Source of the DNA: Shewanella sp. MBTL60-007
GTDB lineage: Bacteria > Pseudomonadota > Gammaproteobacteria > Enterobacterales > Shewanellaceae
Length of the DNA stretch: 50,456 nt
Assembly (NCBI RefSeq): GCF_019654915.1
Contig: NZ_BPET01000043.1
Location: 1-50,456, forward strand
Direction of reading: 5' to 3'
The notes below the pieces were generated by a model. It did not search any database. It saw only the letters and a list, made by a program, of their open reading frames with translations, and was not told the origin of the DNA. Both the position numbers and the translations under genes were made by a program. Of this stretch, positions 16,972-23,517 are shown one piece after another. Position 1 is the stretch's first letter, and the number at the start of each line of letters is the position of its first letter.

Positions 16972-17366
16972 TGGCTGATATTGTTCAAATGCCGGAGTCG
17001 GTGAACAGCCTTGAGCCTGTAAGTAGCCCTGATCCTGTAACTAGCCCTGAGTTTACGAATTGCCCTGAAGGCTCTGAACTCACGAGCGCGCCAGAGTTTA
17101 TAAAGGCTCAGCCGACTTGGTTTCTTTATATGGTGCGCTGTGCTAACGGTCACCTCTACACTGGGGTGACCACAGATGTGACTCGGCGTTTTGCCGAGCA
17201 TCAGAGTGGCAGTGCTAAGTCGGCTAAATATCTACGAGGCAAGGGGCCACTGACCTTGGTCTACTCAGAAACTGTGGGCAGTCGTTCCGATGCACTCAAG
17301 CGTGAGATAGCGTTGAAGAAGTGGCCTAGATCCAAGAAGCTCGCCTTGATAGAAGGACAGGTCTAA
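16971..17366 (+). CDS. GIY-YIG domain protein (YhbQ/UPF0213-like) with hexapeptide-repeat N-terminus
   Basis: The C-terminal part of this 131-residue protein (about 48-131) is a small GIY-YIG nuclease domain like E. coli YhbQ: 'WFLYMVRCANGHLYTGVTTDVTRRFAEHQSG' in two blocks, 'KYLRGKGPLTLVYSE', 'SRSDALKREIALKKWPR'. The domain family includes nucleases and DNA-binding proteins; the role of YhbQ-like members is unsettled. Residues 4-33 are extra and consist of five degenerate hexapeptides, IVQMPE, SVNSLE, PVSSPD, PVTSPE and FTNCPE. Start at 16971 is supported by TAATG coupling to the oligopeptidase gene. No signal peptide. Confidence 0.85.
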   Translation: MADIVQMPESVNSLEPVSSPDPVTSPEFTNCPEGSELTSAPEFIKAQPTWFLYMVRCANGHLYTGVTTDVTRRFAEHQSGSAKSAKYLRGKGPLTLVYSETVGSRSDALKREIALKKWPRSKKLALIEGQV

Positions 17367-17372
17367 TAGAGA

Positions 17373-17401
17373 CACTGGCGCAACGGTATCTTGTGCCAGT
17401 G
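17373..17401. terminator. Possible terminator between convergent GIY-YIG and lepB genes
   Basis: CACTGGCGCAA (17373-17383) and TTGTGCCAGTG (17391-17401) pair over 11 positions with one G-T. There is no long T tract on either side, so strength is uncertain. Confidence 0.45.
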
Positions 17402-17442
17402 CTATTGCTTCACTGTTATTTTTGGTAATTACGTTTTGCTAT

Positions 17443-18102
17443 CTAATTCAAATATAGATCAGTGAAGAACCTGTCTTCACGGGGTAGATAGTAGTCTTCA
17501 TAATCCAGTGAGAATGCGACTCTGGTGGCTTTACCTTTGAGTTCATCCCTAGGGATAAAACCATATACTCGTGAGTCGGCGCTATTGCGGCGGTTATCGC
17601 CCATAACCAGATAGTGCCCCTCGGGAACGGTTAGCGTGTCGAAGCTGCTTAACTGATCGCTGGCACCTGTTTCGATACGGATACTATGGATTAGACCATT
17701 GAGGTTTTCTGTGGCGATTAACTCTCGCCGATCACTCGTGACTAGTGAATAACCCAATGGCTTGCCATTAATAGACAGGACTTCATTATTTAAGCCGACT
17801 GTGTCGCCGGGTAGGCCAATAACACGTTTGATTAAGCGTTTCGTTGCCGCTTGTGATTCAAAAACGACAATTTCTCCGCGCTCTGGCTCACCCGTTGTCA
17901 GCAGCGATATTTGTGTAAATGGTAGCCGTAAGTCATAGGCCATCTTATCTACTACGATGCGGTCACCTTCTTTAATCGTCGGCTGCATTGAGCCTGTAGG
18001 TACTGTGTACCAGTCTGCGACGGCACTTCTAAAGACAGACATCAGTAGAATGAAGATGATAAGTTGCCTGTTCGTTTTGCAAATCTTCTTCAGTTTATCC
18101 AT
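17443..18102 (-). CDS. lepB: Signal peptidase I (second, short form)
   Basis: This 219-residue protein cleaves Sec signal peptides at the outer face of the inner membrane. It has one membrane helix at about 13-29, the catalytic S38 in 'VPTGSMQPTIKEGD', the general base K92 in 'KRLIKRVIGLPGD' and the box 'YLVMGDNRRNSADSRVYGFI'. It lacks the second membrane helix of E. coli LepB and is not next to lepA, so it is probably an additional signal peptidase rather than the housekeeping one. The downstream gene on this strand encodes no obvious substrate; the lipoprotein gene upstream would be processed by LspA instead. Confidence 0.9.
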   Translation of the reverse strand: MDKLKKICKTNRQLIIFILLMSVFRSAVADWYTVPTGSMQPTIKEGDRIVVDKMAYDLRLPFTQISLLTTGEPERGEIVVFESQAATKRLIKRVIGLPGDTVGLNNEVLSINGKPLGYSLVTSDRRELIATENLNGLIHSIRIETGASDQLSSFDTLTVPEGHYLVMGDNRRNSADSRVYGFIPRDELKGKATRVAFSLDYEDYYLPREDRFFTDLYLN

Positions 18103-18257
18103 TAAGCCATTCCTGTGCTTATTCAGTGGGTGGGCAGGGCACTGCTGCGGTTAAACAATAAGGCTAGAATTGTCTATCTGCCAGCAGCGCCTGCGCCGGG
18201 AAGGTATTCACTCTATCTAAATACGTTAGATGTCGAAGCGTCTTTACCGTGACAGGT

Positions 18258-19013
18258 TTAGTGCATGCTTACTGCACCGTTAATGTTATCAACACTAAGG
18301 TCGCCTGAGCCGGACTCGATAATGCTTAAGCCAAGGGTGTTCTCGACATCGATATCACCGGAGCCATCGTCAATCACCACATGGCCATTGACGTTCTTAA
18401 CGCTAAGATCGCCTGAACCATCATCGATATGGGTATCTCCACCAATACCTGACAGGGTAATAGAGCCCGAACCATCTTCTAGGGTGAGCTTGCCAGTGGT
18501 GTTGCTGACTTCTACTGAGCCAGAGCCATCCTGGATATTGAGGTCATTCCCGCCTTTAATCCAAACATCACCAGAACCATCATCAAGGGTAATGTTTGCC
18601 GATAGGCCTTTAATCTCTATGTCACCAGAGCCGTCATCGATATCTAGCATCATGCTGCTAGGGACTTGTATGTTGAGATCGATATAGGGGGAGCGCTGAA
18701 AGTTAATGTTGCTGTCGAACTCGGCAATCAATGTCGCTTTAGCGCCGTTTTGTTTGAGGCTGAGATTGCTTTCTATATCGCCATAGGTGTAGATATCGGC
18801 GGTAACCATGATCTGTGAAAGCCCATCGACACCTTGAATATTGAGATCTCCTGCGCCCGTTTCGGCGACCAAGGTTTCTATGTGAGTAGCATCAATCTGT
18901 AACTGTTTCTTTTGGTGGTTTAACGGGCCTGCGCCAGTACCGTTAACATTGATGATGCAGCCTGAGAGTGATACGGCGATAACGGTAGCAAGCAAAGTCG
19001 CGGTAGATTTCAT
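18258..19013 (-). CDS. Lipoprotein with DGSG-repeat beta-helix (DUF4097/GIN-like)
   Basis: A 251-residue lipoprotein with a signal ending LSGC (lipid Cys 19). From about residue 124 it is built of seven repeats of 17-18 residues, each starting with a form of (I/L)xDGSGD followed by a beta-strand phrase such as 'IEIKG', 'VWIKGG', 'VEVSN', 'ITLSG', 'LSVKN', 'IDVEN', 'LSVDN'. This is the pattern of a small right-handed beta-helix, as in DUF4097 and GIN-domain 'auto-transporter adhesin head' proteins. Function is unknown; the acidic DGSGD turns could bind calcium, which is inference. Its promoter region adjoins the heptamer array. Confidence 0.8.
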   Translation of the reverse strand: MKSTATLLATVIAVSLSGCIINVNGTGAGPLNHQKKQLQIDATHIETLVAETGAGDLNIQGVDGLSQIMVTADIYTYGDIESNLSLKQNGAKATLIAEFDSNINFQRSPYIDLNIQVPSSMMLDIDDGSGDIEIKGLSANITLDDGSGDVWIKGGNDLNIQDGSGSVEVSNTTGKLTLEDGSGSITLSGIGGDTHIDDGSGDLSVKNVNGHVVIDDGSGDIDVENTLGLSIIESGSGDLSVDNINGAVSMH

Positions 19014-19263
19014 GGGGTTACTTCCTTTTATTATTCTGATCTCAAGATCTAAGTGTCTTAAGAGTTAAGTGCAGGCTTAACAAAGCTGCTTTTATTGTTT
19101 ATCCGTCAGAGAATAAGCAGTAACCATGCCAATAAGCTATCTAATTGTTTTAAATGTGTTATCTTTGTGTTGCTGCCTGTTTTTAGTGGTAAATTAGCTC
19201 ACTTACTATGATGAAAACGCAACTATTAGCTAATTTACTCAATGGCTTGTCTGAAAATAATGC
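19014..19263. other. Intergenic region left of the heptamer array
   Basis: About 250 bp, AT-rich, containing the start region of the leftward DGSG-repeat lipoprotein. No coding frame, RNA gene or clear operator was recognised. Confidence 0.5.
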
Positions 19264-19540
19264 AGAACCTAGAACCTAGAACCTAGAACCTAGAGCCTAG
19301 AGCCTAGAACCTAGAACCTAGAACCTAGAACCTAGAGCCTAGAACCTAGAACCTAGAACCTAGAACCTAGAGCCTAGAACCTAGAACCTAGAACCTAGAG
19401 CCTAGAACCTAGAGCCTAGAGCCTAGAACCTCTAATACTCAAGCCTAGAGCCTAGAACCTCTAATACTCAAGCCTAGAGCCTAGAACTTCTAATACTCAA
19501 GCCTAGAACCTAGAACTTCTAATACTCAAGCCTAGAATCT
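19264..19540. repeat. Heptanucleotide tandem array (AGAACCT/AGAGCCT) with 29-bp composite units
   Basis: From 19264 to 19431 there are exactly 24 head-to-tail 7-bp units, each AGAACCT or AGAGCCT. From 19432 the pattern changes to three 29-bp units, each a 15-mer CTAATACTCAAGCCT plus two heptamers, and then a final 15-mer plus AGAATCT ending at 19540. Seven is not a multiple of three, the array has no coding frame, and it lies 70 bp before the methyltransferase start. Nearly every unit junction contains CTAG, a tetranucleotide usually rare in enterobacterial-type genomes. Confidence 0.97.
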
Positions 19541-19610
19541 GCTATTAATGCAAATGGCACATGAGCCTCGCCCTAGTGGTGACAGAAACAAATCATGTAG
19601 GGAAACAGAA

Positions 19611-20414
19611 ATGGACTATTTATCGGTCAACCAGCAAGGTTGGGACAGACGTGTACAAACCCACGTGACATCAGATTTTTATGACGTTGCCGGTTTTTTA
19701 AAAGGCAACAGCTCGCTACAAGAGATTGAGTTAGCGCATCTTAATGTAGTGGGGAAAAGCTTACTTCATCTGCAATGTCACTTTGGACTCGACACCCTTT
19801 CATGGGCTCGCTTGGGGGCGGATGTGACCGGCGTGGATCTTTCCCCTGCGGCGATTACTCAGGCACGCAAACTTGCGGATCAGGCAGACTTGAAGGCTGA
19901 GTTTATTTGCAGCGATATCTATAGCGTGCCAGAGACTGTCAAGGCTGAATTTGAGCTGGTATTTACCTCCTACGGTGCGATTGTTTGGCTTCCAGACCTG
20001 GATAAGTGGGCACAGGTCATTGCGAACAAGCTGGTGGCTGGTGGACAGTTTTATATGGTGGAGTTCCATCCGGCGCAGGCGATATTTGAGGGGTATAGCT
20101 ATTTTCATCAAGATGCGCCAGACGTAGAAGATGAAGTGACCTATACCGAGAATGCCAGTGATGATACCAACACCTTTATGAGTTGGTCACACTCGTTATC
20201 CGATGTGATTAATGCGCTGATCAAGGCCGGGTTAGAGATCAATTCTTTTGATGAGTTTGCTTTTAGCCCTTACAACTGTTTCGAGGGCTTAACTGAAGAA
20301 ACTGTAGCGGTTGAATTGCCTTTAGCGACTGAGCAGCGAAAGCGTTATTTTATCGAACAAAAAGGGCAGCGTTTACCACTAACCTACGCAATATCCGCCA
20401 CTAAAAAAGCGTAA
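19611..20414 (+). CDS. Class I SAM-dependent methyltransferase
   Basis: A 267-residue Rossmann-fold methyltransferase. Motif I is 'LLHLQCHFGLDTLSWARLGADVTGVDLSP' (in two blocks near 49-77), followed by 'FICSDIYSVPE' and 'FTSYGAIVWLPDLDKWA'. Proteins of this type typically begin MDYLxVNxxGWDxR, as here, so the ATG at 19611 with AGGGA upstream is chosen over an ATG 21 codons earlier that adjoins the repeat array. The substrate is unknown; the late 'INSFDEFAFSPYNCFEGL' block is shared among close relatives of unassigned role. A strong terminator follows. Confidence 0.85.
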   Translation: MDYLSVNQQGWDRRVQTHVTSDFYDVAGFLKGNSSLQEIELAHLNVVGKSLLHLQCHFGLDTLSWARLGADVTGVDLSPAAITQARKLADQADLKAEFICSDIYSVPETVKAEFELVFTSYGAIVWLPDLDKWAQVIANKLVAGGQFYMVEFHPAQAIFEGYSYFHQDAPDVEDEVTYTENASDDTNTFMSWSHSLSDVINALIKAGLEINSFDEFAFSPYNCFEGLTEETVAVELPLATEQRKRYFIEQKGQRLPLTYAISATKKA

Positions 20415-20415
20415 A

Positions 20416-20443
20416 AAAAACAGCGCCAATTGGCGCTGTTTTT
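20416..20443. terminator. Bidirectional terminator after the methyltransferase gene
   Basis: A perfect 28-bp palindrome has arms ending in AAAAA and TTTTT, the core being CAGCGCCAATTGGCGCTG. It serves the methyltransferase rightward and the M14 peptidase leftward. Confidence 0.85.
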
Positions 20444-20466
20444 ATGGTTTCCTTGTGGGTGTGAAA

Positions 20467-22320
20467 TTAGTTACCTCGAAGCACTGGGTACTTTAGATAT
20501 TGATTATCAAAGTAAGGGCTGCGTTCATAGAACCAGCGTAAACGTGCTCTTGGGTTGGCGGCAAACTCAGGATCTTTAAGTGCCTTATCAAACTCGGCTT
20601 GTAGTGCCGGATCATCCTTTAGCATCTTTGCTGCCAAGGGCTCTACCGCATAGTTTTCAATATATTCAGTACGGGTAAATATTGGATTAAAGAAGCCCCA
20701 TTGGAACAGTGAATCCGGTGATTGTGGCTCAAGTAGTAAGATGGCAAGATCGCCTAAGGGCTGTTTAGTATCGATGCGAACCGTACCTGTAGGTAATTTT
20801 ACATCGACAGCTTGGCTGGTCACTTCGGCCTTGACCTGTTGACGCCCTTCATAATCACTGTTGTTAAAGTTTGGGTTGGTAAATTGATATTGTTGTAGCT
20901 TAAGCTGAGTTGGCTTATCGAGTGTGGTCATACGTATGCCGTGAACACTCATACGCTTAATCACCTCTTGCCACTGGGGCGGAATATAATATGCGTCTGG
21001 GCGGTTCACTTTGATATCGGCCTGAGTACCACCAATCACTGGCAAGTTTGGGTACAGTTTAGGCTGGCCATTCCAACGCACAATCTCATTGCCACTAATT
21101 GCACTTTGCTCCAATGTGTAACCTATCCCCTTAAAGTCCCAGCCTTGAGCTTGCTGCTCTTGCTGCTCTTGCTGCCAAGTGAGTGTCACTCTTTGTGAGT
21201 AGCGATATTTGTCCTGTTTAATGGCAGATTTTAGCTTAGTGCTATCATCGGCTATGGCTTGAAGGCTAGATTCGAGCATGACATAGGTGCCGAGCACCCG
21301 TTGTTTAAATGGCTTTAAGCTATGATTTTCAATCAAAATTGTGGGTAGATGGCGGGCGTCACCATAACCGTTAGAGAAGCGCGGGCTGGCGTTCCATAGA
21401 GACATTCCCTTGCTGATGTCGGCATTGTCGATGGCAAACACTAATGGGCCTGGAATATGCCCCTGTTCAGATAGGGCTGACTCAATCCTTGGGCGATAGC
21501 TGTTTTCTAGCCAGTTGTATATTGATGGGCTTTTTCCCTGGGGTAAGTTGTAGCCAAAAGTCACATCATATTGATAGTCGATACCATCGGTAACATGGAC
21601 ATCAATATAGAGATCGGGCTGCCAAATATTGATAGCTCTTAGCATGTGCTGCATCTCTGGCGTGTCAGCTTTGGCATAATCACGGTTTAGATTCAGGTTT
21701 TGCGCTGTGGTGCGCCAGCCCATGTTAACCGGACCTCGCTGATTGACACGGTTATACTCACTTGAGCGTTCATGGCCATCAACACTGAAAATAGGTACAA
21801 ACAATAGGTTGGCGTTATCAAGCAATCCTGACTTACCGTTAAACACCATGTCGCGTAGTAACATCATACCGGCGTCTTTGCCGTCAATCTCACCGGAATG
21901 GATCCCCGCCTGCACTAGCAAGGTTGGTTTACCATTACTTGCGAGTGCGGTTGCATTCTCCACTCCCTCTTTGGAGGCGACAATCATCCAGATCTCACGA
22001 CCCTGAGGGCTCTTACCTATGCTCACTTTCTTAAGCATCTCGCTCTCGGCTATCAGTTTATCTAACCAGGCGAAGGTTTCATCATAACTGGGGCTGGTCT
22101 TAAGGCCGTTTTGCTCAAATGGTGTAGCCCACTTTGAATCGGCCGCCTGAATCAGAGATTCACTGCCACCGTGCCAAGAGATGATAGGCGGCAAAATCTC
22201 ATCGTTGATATAGGTGTCTGCCAGTTGTGGCGTTGTTGTATCTGTTTGAGCTGCCGCGAGACAGTAGCCGCTGGTGCTGGCTGCCAATAAGGCGATGGCC
22301 GATAGAGAAGTTAAGCGCAT
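20467..22320 (-). CDS. Secreted M14-family zinc carboxypeptidase
   Basis: A 617-residue exported metallopeptidase with an N-terminal signal peptide (core 'LSAIALLAAS', cleavage near residue 23). The zinc ligands H141 and E144 ('GIHSGEIDGK') and H242 ('DVHVTDG') are in place, with the substrate-binding 'NLNRDY' before the third ligand. M14 enzymes remove C-terminal amino acids or trim peptidoglycan-type peptides; which applies here is not evident. The 300 residues after the catalytic domain include 'WGFFNPIFTRTEYIENYAVEPLA', a block typical of the large marine-bacterial M14 group. Localisation is periplasm or exterior, perhaps through the type II system encoded in this window; that is inference. 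Confidence 0.87.
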   Translation of the reverse strand: MRLTSLSAIALLAASTSGYCLAAAQTDTTTPQLADTYINDEILPPIISWHGGSESLIQAADSKWATPFEQNGLKTSPSYDETFAWLDKLIAESEMLKKVSIGKSPQGREIWMIVASKEGVENATALASNGKPTLLVQAGIHSGEIDGKDAGMMLLRDMVFNGKSGLLDNANLLFVPIFSVDGHERSSEYNRVNQRGPVNMGWRTTAQNLNLNRDYAKADTPEMQHMLRAINIWQPDLYIDVHVTDGIDYQYDVTFGYNLPQGKSPSIYNWLENSYRPRIESALSEQGHIPGPLVFAIDNADISKGMSLWNASPRFSNGYGDARHLPTILIENHSLKPFKQRVLGTYVMLESSLQAIADDSTKLKSAIKQDKYRYSQRVTLTWQQEQQEQQAQGWDFKGIGYTLEQSAISGNEIVRWNGQPKLYPNLPVIGGTQADIKVNRPDAYYIPPQWQEVIKRMSVHGIRMTTLDKPTQLKLQQYQFTNPNFNNSDYEGRQQVKAEVTSQAVDVKLPTGTVRIDTKQPLGDLAILLLEPQSPDSLFQWGFFNPIFTRTEYIENYAVEPLAAKMLKDDPALQAEFDKALKDPEFAANPRARLRWFYERSPYFDNQYLKYPVLRGN

Positions 22321-22503
22321 GCTAGGGTACCCATTTTTTAAGCTATTTGAATTATTATTAGGCGGTTATCTTTCAATAAAACATCGATAAGTGCAACAGT
22401 ACAACTGTTTCTAAATATGAGTTTAATTTGTTATCACTGGAGCGAACTTTGCCTGTTTGAAATGGGAGGTAGCGGTATATCTGTAGTGCCTTAGCTGACT
22501 GAA

Positions 22504-22538
22504 TAGATCTAAGGTTTCAGAGTGAAACCTTAGATCTA
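22504..22538. repeat. Perfect 16-bp inverted repeat (long hairpin)
   Basis: TAGATCTAAGGTTTCA (22504-22519) is followed by GAG and its exact reverse complement (22523-22538). It lies 22 bp past the stop of the XRE regulator gene. No T tract follows on the minus strand, so it is either an unusual terminator, an mRNA 3'-end protector or a mobile repeat. Confidence 0.85.
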
Positions 22539-22560
22539 CATAATAGAGAGTGGTGCTTGC

Positions 22561-22770
22561 TTAGCTGATAACGGTTTCAGTTTCATCTTCAAAAATGGCT
22601 TCTATTGGCATCTCAAATAACCGAGCGACTTTAAAAGCTAAAGGCAAACTTGGGTCATATTTTCCCTTTTCGATTGCATTGATGGTTTGTCGTGAAACTT
22701 CTAGCTTTTCTGCCAAGTCGGCTTGAGTCCAGTCGCGCTCGGCACGGAGCACTTTTAGACGGTTTTTCAT
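22561..22770 (-). CDS. XRE-family HTH regulator
   Basis: A 69-residue protein that is little more than one HTH_3 domain: 'LKVLRAERDWTQADLAEKL' then 'SRQTINAIEKGKYDPSLPLAFKVARLF' in two blocks, ending 'IEAIFEDE'. This compact Cro/XRE form, with the SRQTIN recognition helix, often pairs with a small membrane protein gene, as here. Its ATG overlaps the stop of the preceding gene (ATGA), so the two are co-translated. It probably represses its own operon through the short inverted repeat at 23233-23248. Confidence 0.9.
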   Translation of the reverse strand: MKNRLKVLRAERDWTQADLAEKLEVSRQTINAIEKGKYDPSLPLAFKVARLFEMPIEAIFEDETETVIS

Positions 22771-23189
22771 CGGTAACTGATCCTTCCTTTAATGATGCCT
22801 ACGATATAGGTCAAAGCGATTAATACTATGAGATATGCCGCATTGAGAGGGGGCACAATAGCGTTATTTTCTAGTATTGAATAGCTGGAAAAGCTAATAA
22901 TGGCGACCCCCACAGACAAAGCAAGTGCATCTAGTTGAACCTTGCGCTCCATCTCATCGAGCTGTACCAAAAAGTGGCGATAGGATGCCAACATGGCAAT
23001 ACCGAGAAGCGTGTGGATGCAGAATGCTAAGGTGATGAACAAGCCGCTGCTAAGCAATTCATTTTCACTTAAGAAGGTACTTATCATTAATGTGAGCGCC
23101 CAAAAGAGTGCAAGCAGATTAACTCGGTTGGCATTTTTCAGGTCGCGTTTTGGCAGACCTTTGGCACAGATGGCTTCGATGATCTTCAT
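22767..23189 (-). CDS. Four-helix membrane protein paired with XRE regulator
   Basis: A 140-residue integral membrane protein with about four hydrophobic helices (near 26-41, 48-68, 90-107 and 114-132), separated by the charged stretch 'YRHFLVQLDEMERKVQLDALAL'. The motif DExxRKVxxDA-like is common in small membrane proteins encoded next to SRQTIN-type XRE regulators. Function is unknown; the pair may be a membrane sensor and its repressor. It overlaps the regulator gene by four bases. No homologous enzyme could be named. Confidence 0.75.
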   Translation of the reverse strand: MKIIEAICAKGLPKRDLKNANRVNLLALFWALTLMISTFLSENELLSSGLFITLAFCIHTLLGIAMLASYRHFLVQLDEMERKVQLDALALSVGVAIISFSSYSILENNAIVPPLNAAYLIVLIALTYIVGIIKGRISYR

Positions 23190-23232
23190 GGTAACAGTTC
23201 CTTATGTATGGCTTGTTTTTCACTTGAGCAAT

Positions 23233-23248
23233 GTCAAGTAAGCTTGAC
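23233..23248. promoter_or_regulatory. Candidate operator of the membrane protein/XRE operon
   Basis: GTCAAG and CTTGAC form an inverted repeat with a 4-bp spacer 44 bp upstream of the operon, and related CAAGTCAAG and CTTGTC half-sites lie at about 23273-23310. A leftward -35-like TTGACT overlaps the second group. Autoregulation by the XRE protein is inferred. Confidence 0.4.
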
Positions 23249-23393
23249 TTATAACTTAGAGGTTAAAACTTGCCAAGTCAAGGGTGCTTTACTTAAAGTT
23301 TGCTTGTCTTTACATGGTGAGGAGAGCAAGCGTTGTGCTTACCTGATTTTTCTGACTGATTTATAAGTGCTTATTACATTTGTCCTCGGTAAA

Positions 23394-23421
23394 AAAAATC
23401 CCAGCATGGGCTGGGATTTTT
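23394..23421 (-). terminator. Terminator of pckA
   Basis: AAAAATCCCAGC (23394-23405) pairs with GCTGGGATTTTT (23410-23421), with a T run on the minus strand. It lies about 97 bp after the pckA stop, beyond the short heptamer array. Confidence 0.85.
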
Positions 23422-23472
23422 ATTCGCGAAGCTAATTTCGAATGTAATCTCTAAACGTGAGTTACGCTCAAT

Positions 23473-23507
23473 GCTTAGCGCTTAGCGCTTAGCGCTTAGC
23501 CCTTAGC
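23473..23507. repeat. Short heptanucleotide array in the pckA 3' UTR
   Basis: Four exact GCTTAGC units and a fifth, CCTTAGC, stand head to tail between the pckA stop codon and its terminator. The unit length equals that of the large array at 19264-19540 but the sequence differs. Confidence 0.9.
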
Positions 23508-23517
23508 TATCATGCTT

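Noticed and set aside
18265..18687. 140-codon plus-strand frame over the DGSG-repeat lipoprotein
   Set aside because: It mirrors the repeat in a Ser/Pro/Glu-rich frame and has no start signals; the minus-strand gene has a lipobox and family features.
19264..19540. CRISPR array
   Set aside because: Units are directly contiguous 7-mers without unique spacers of constant length, and no cas genes are nearby.
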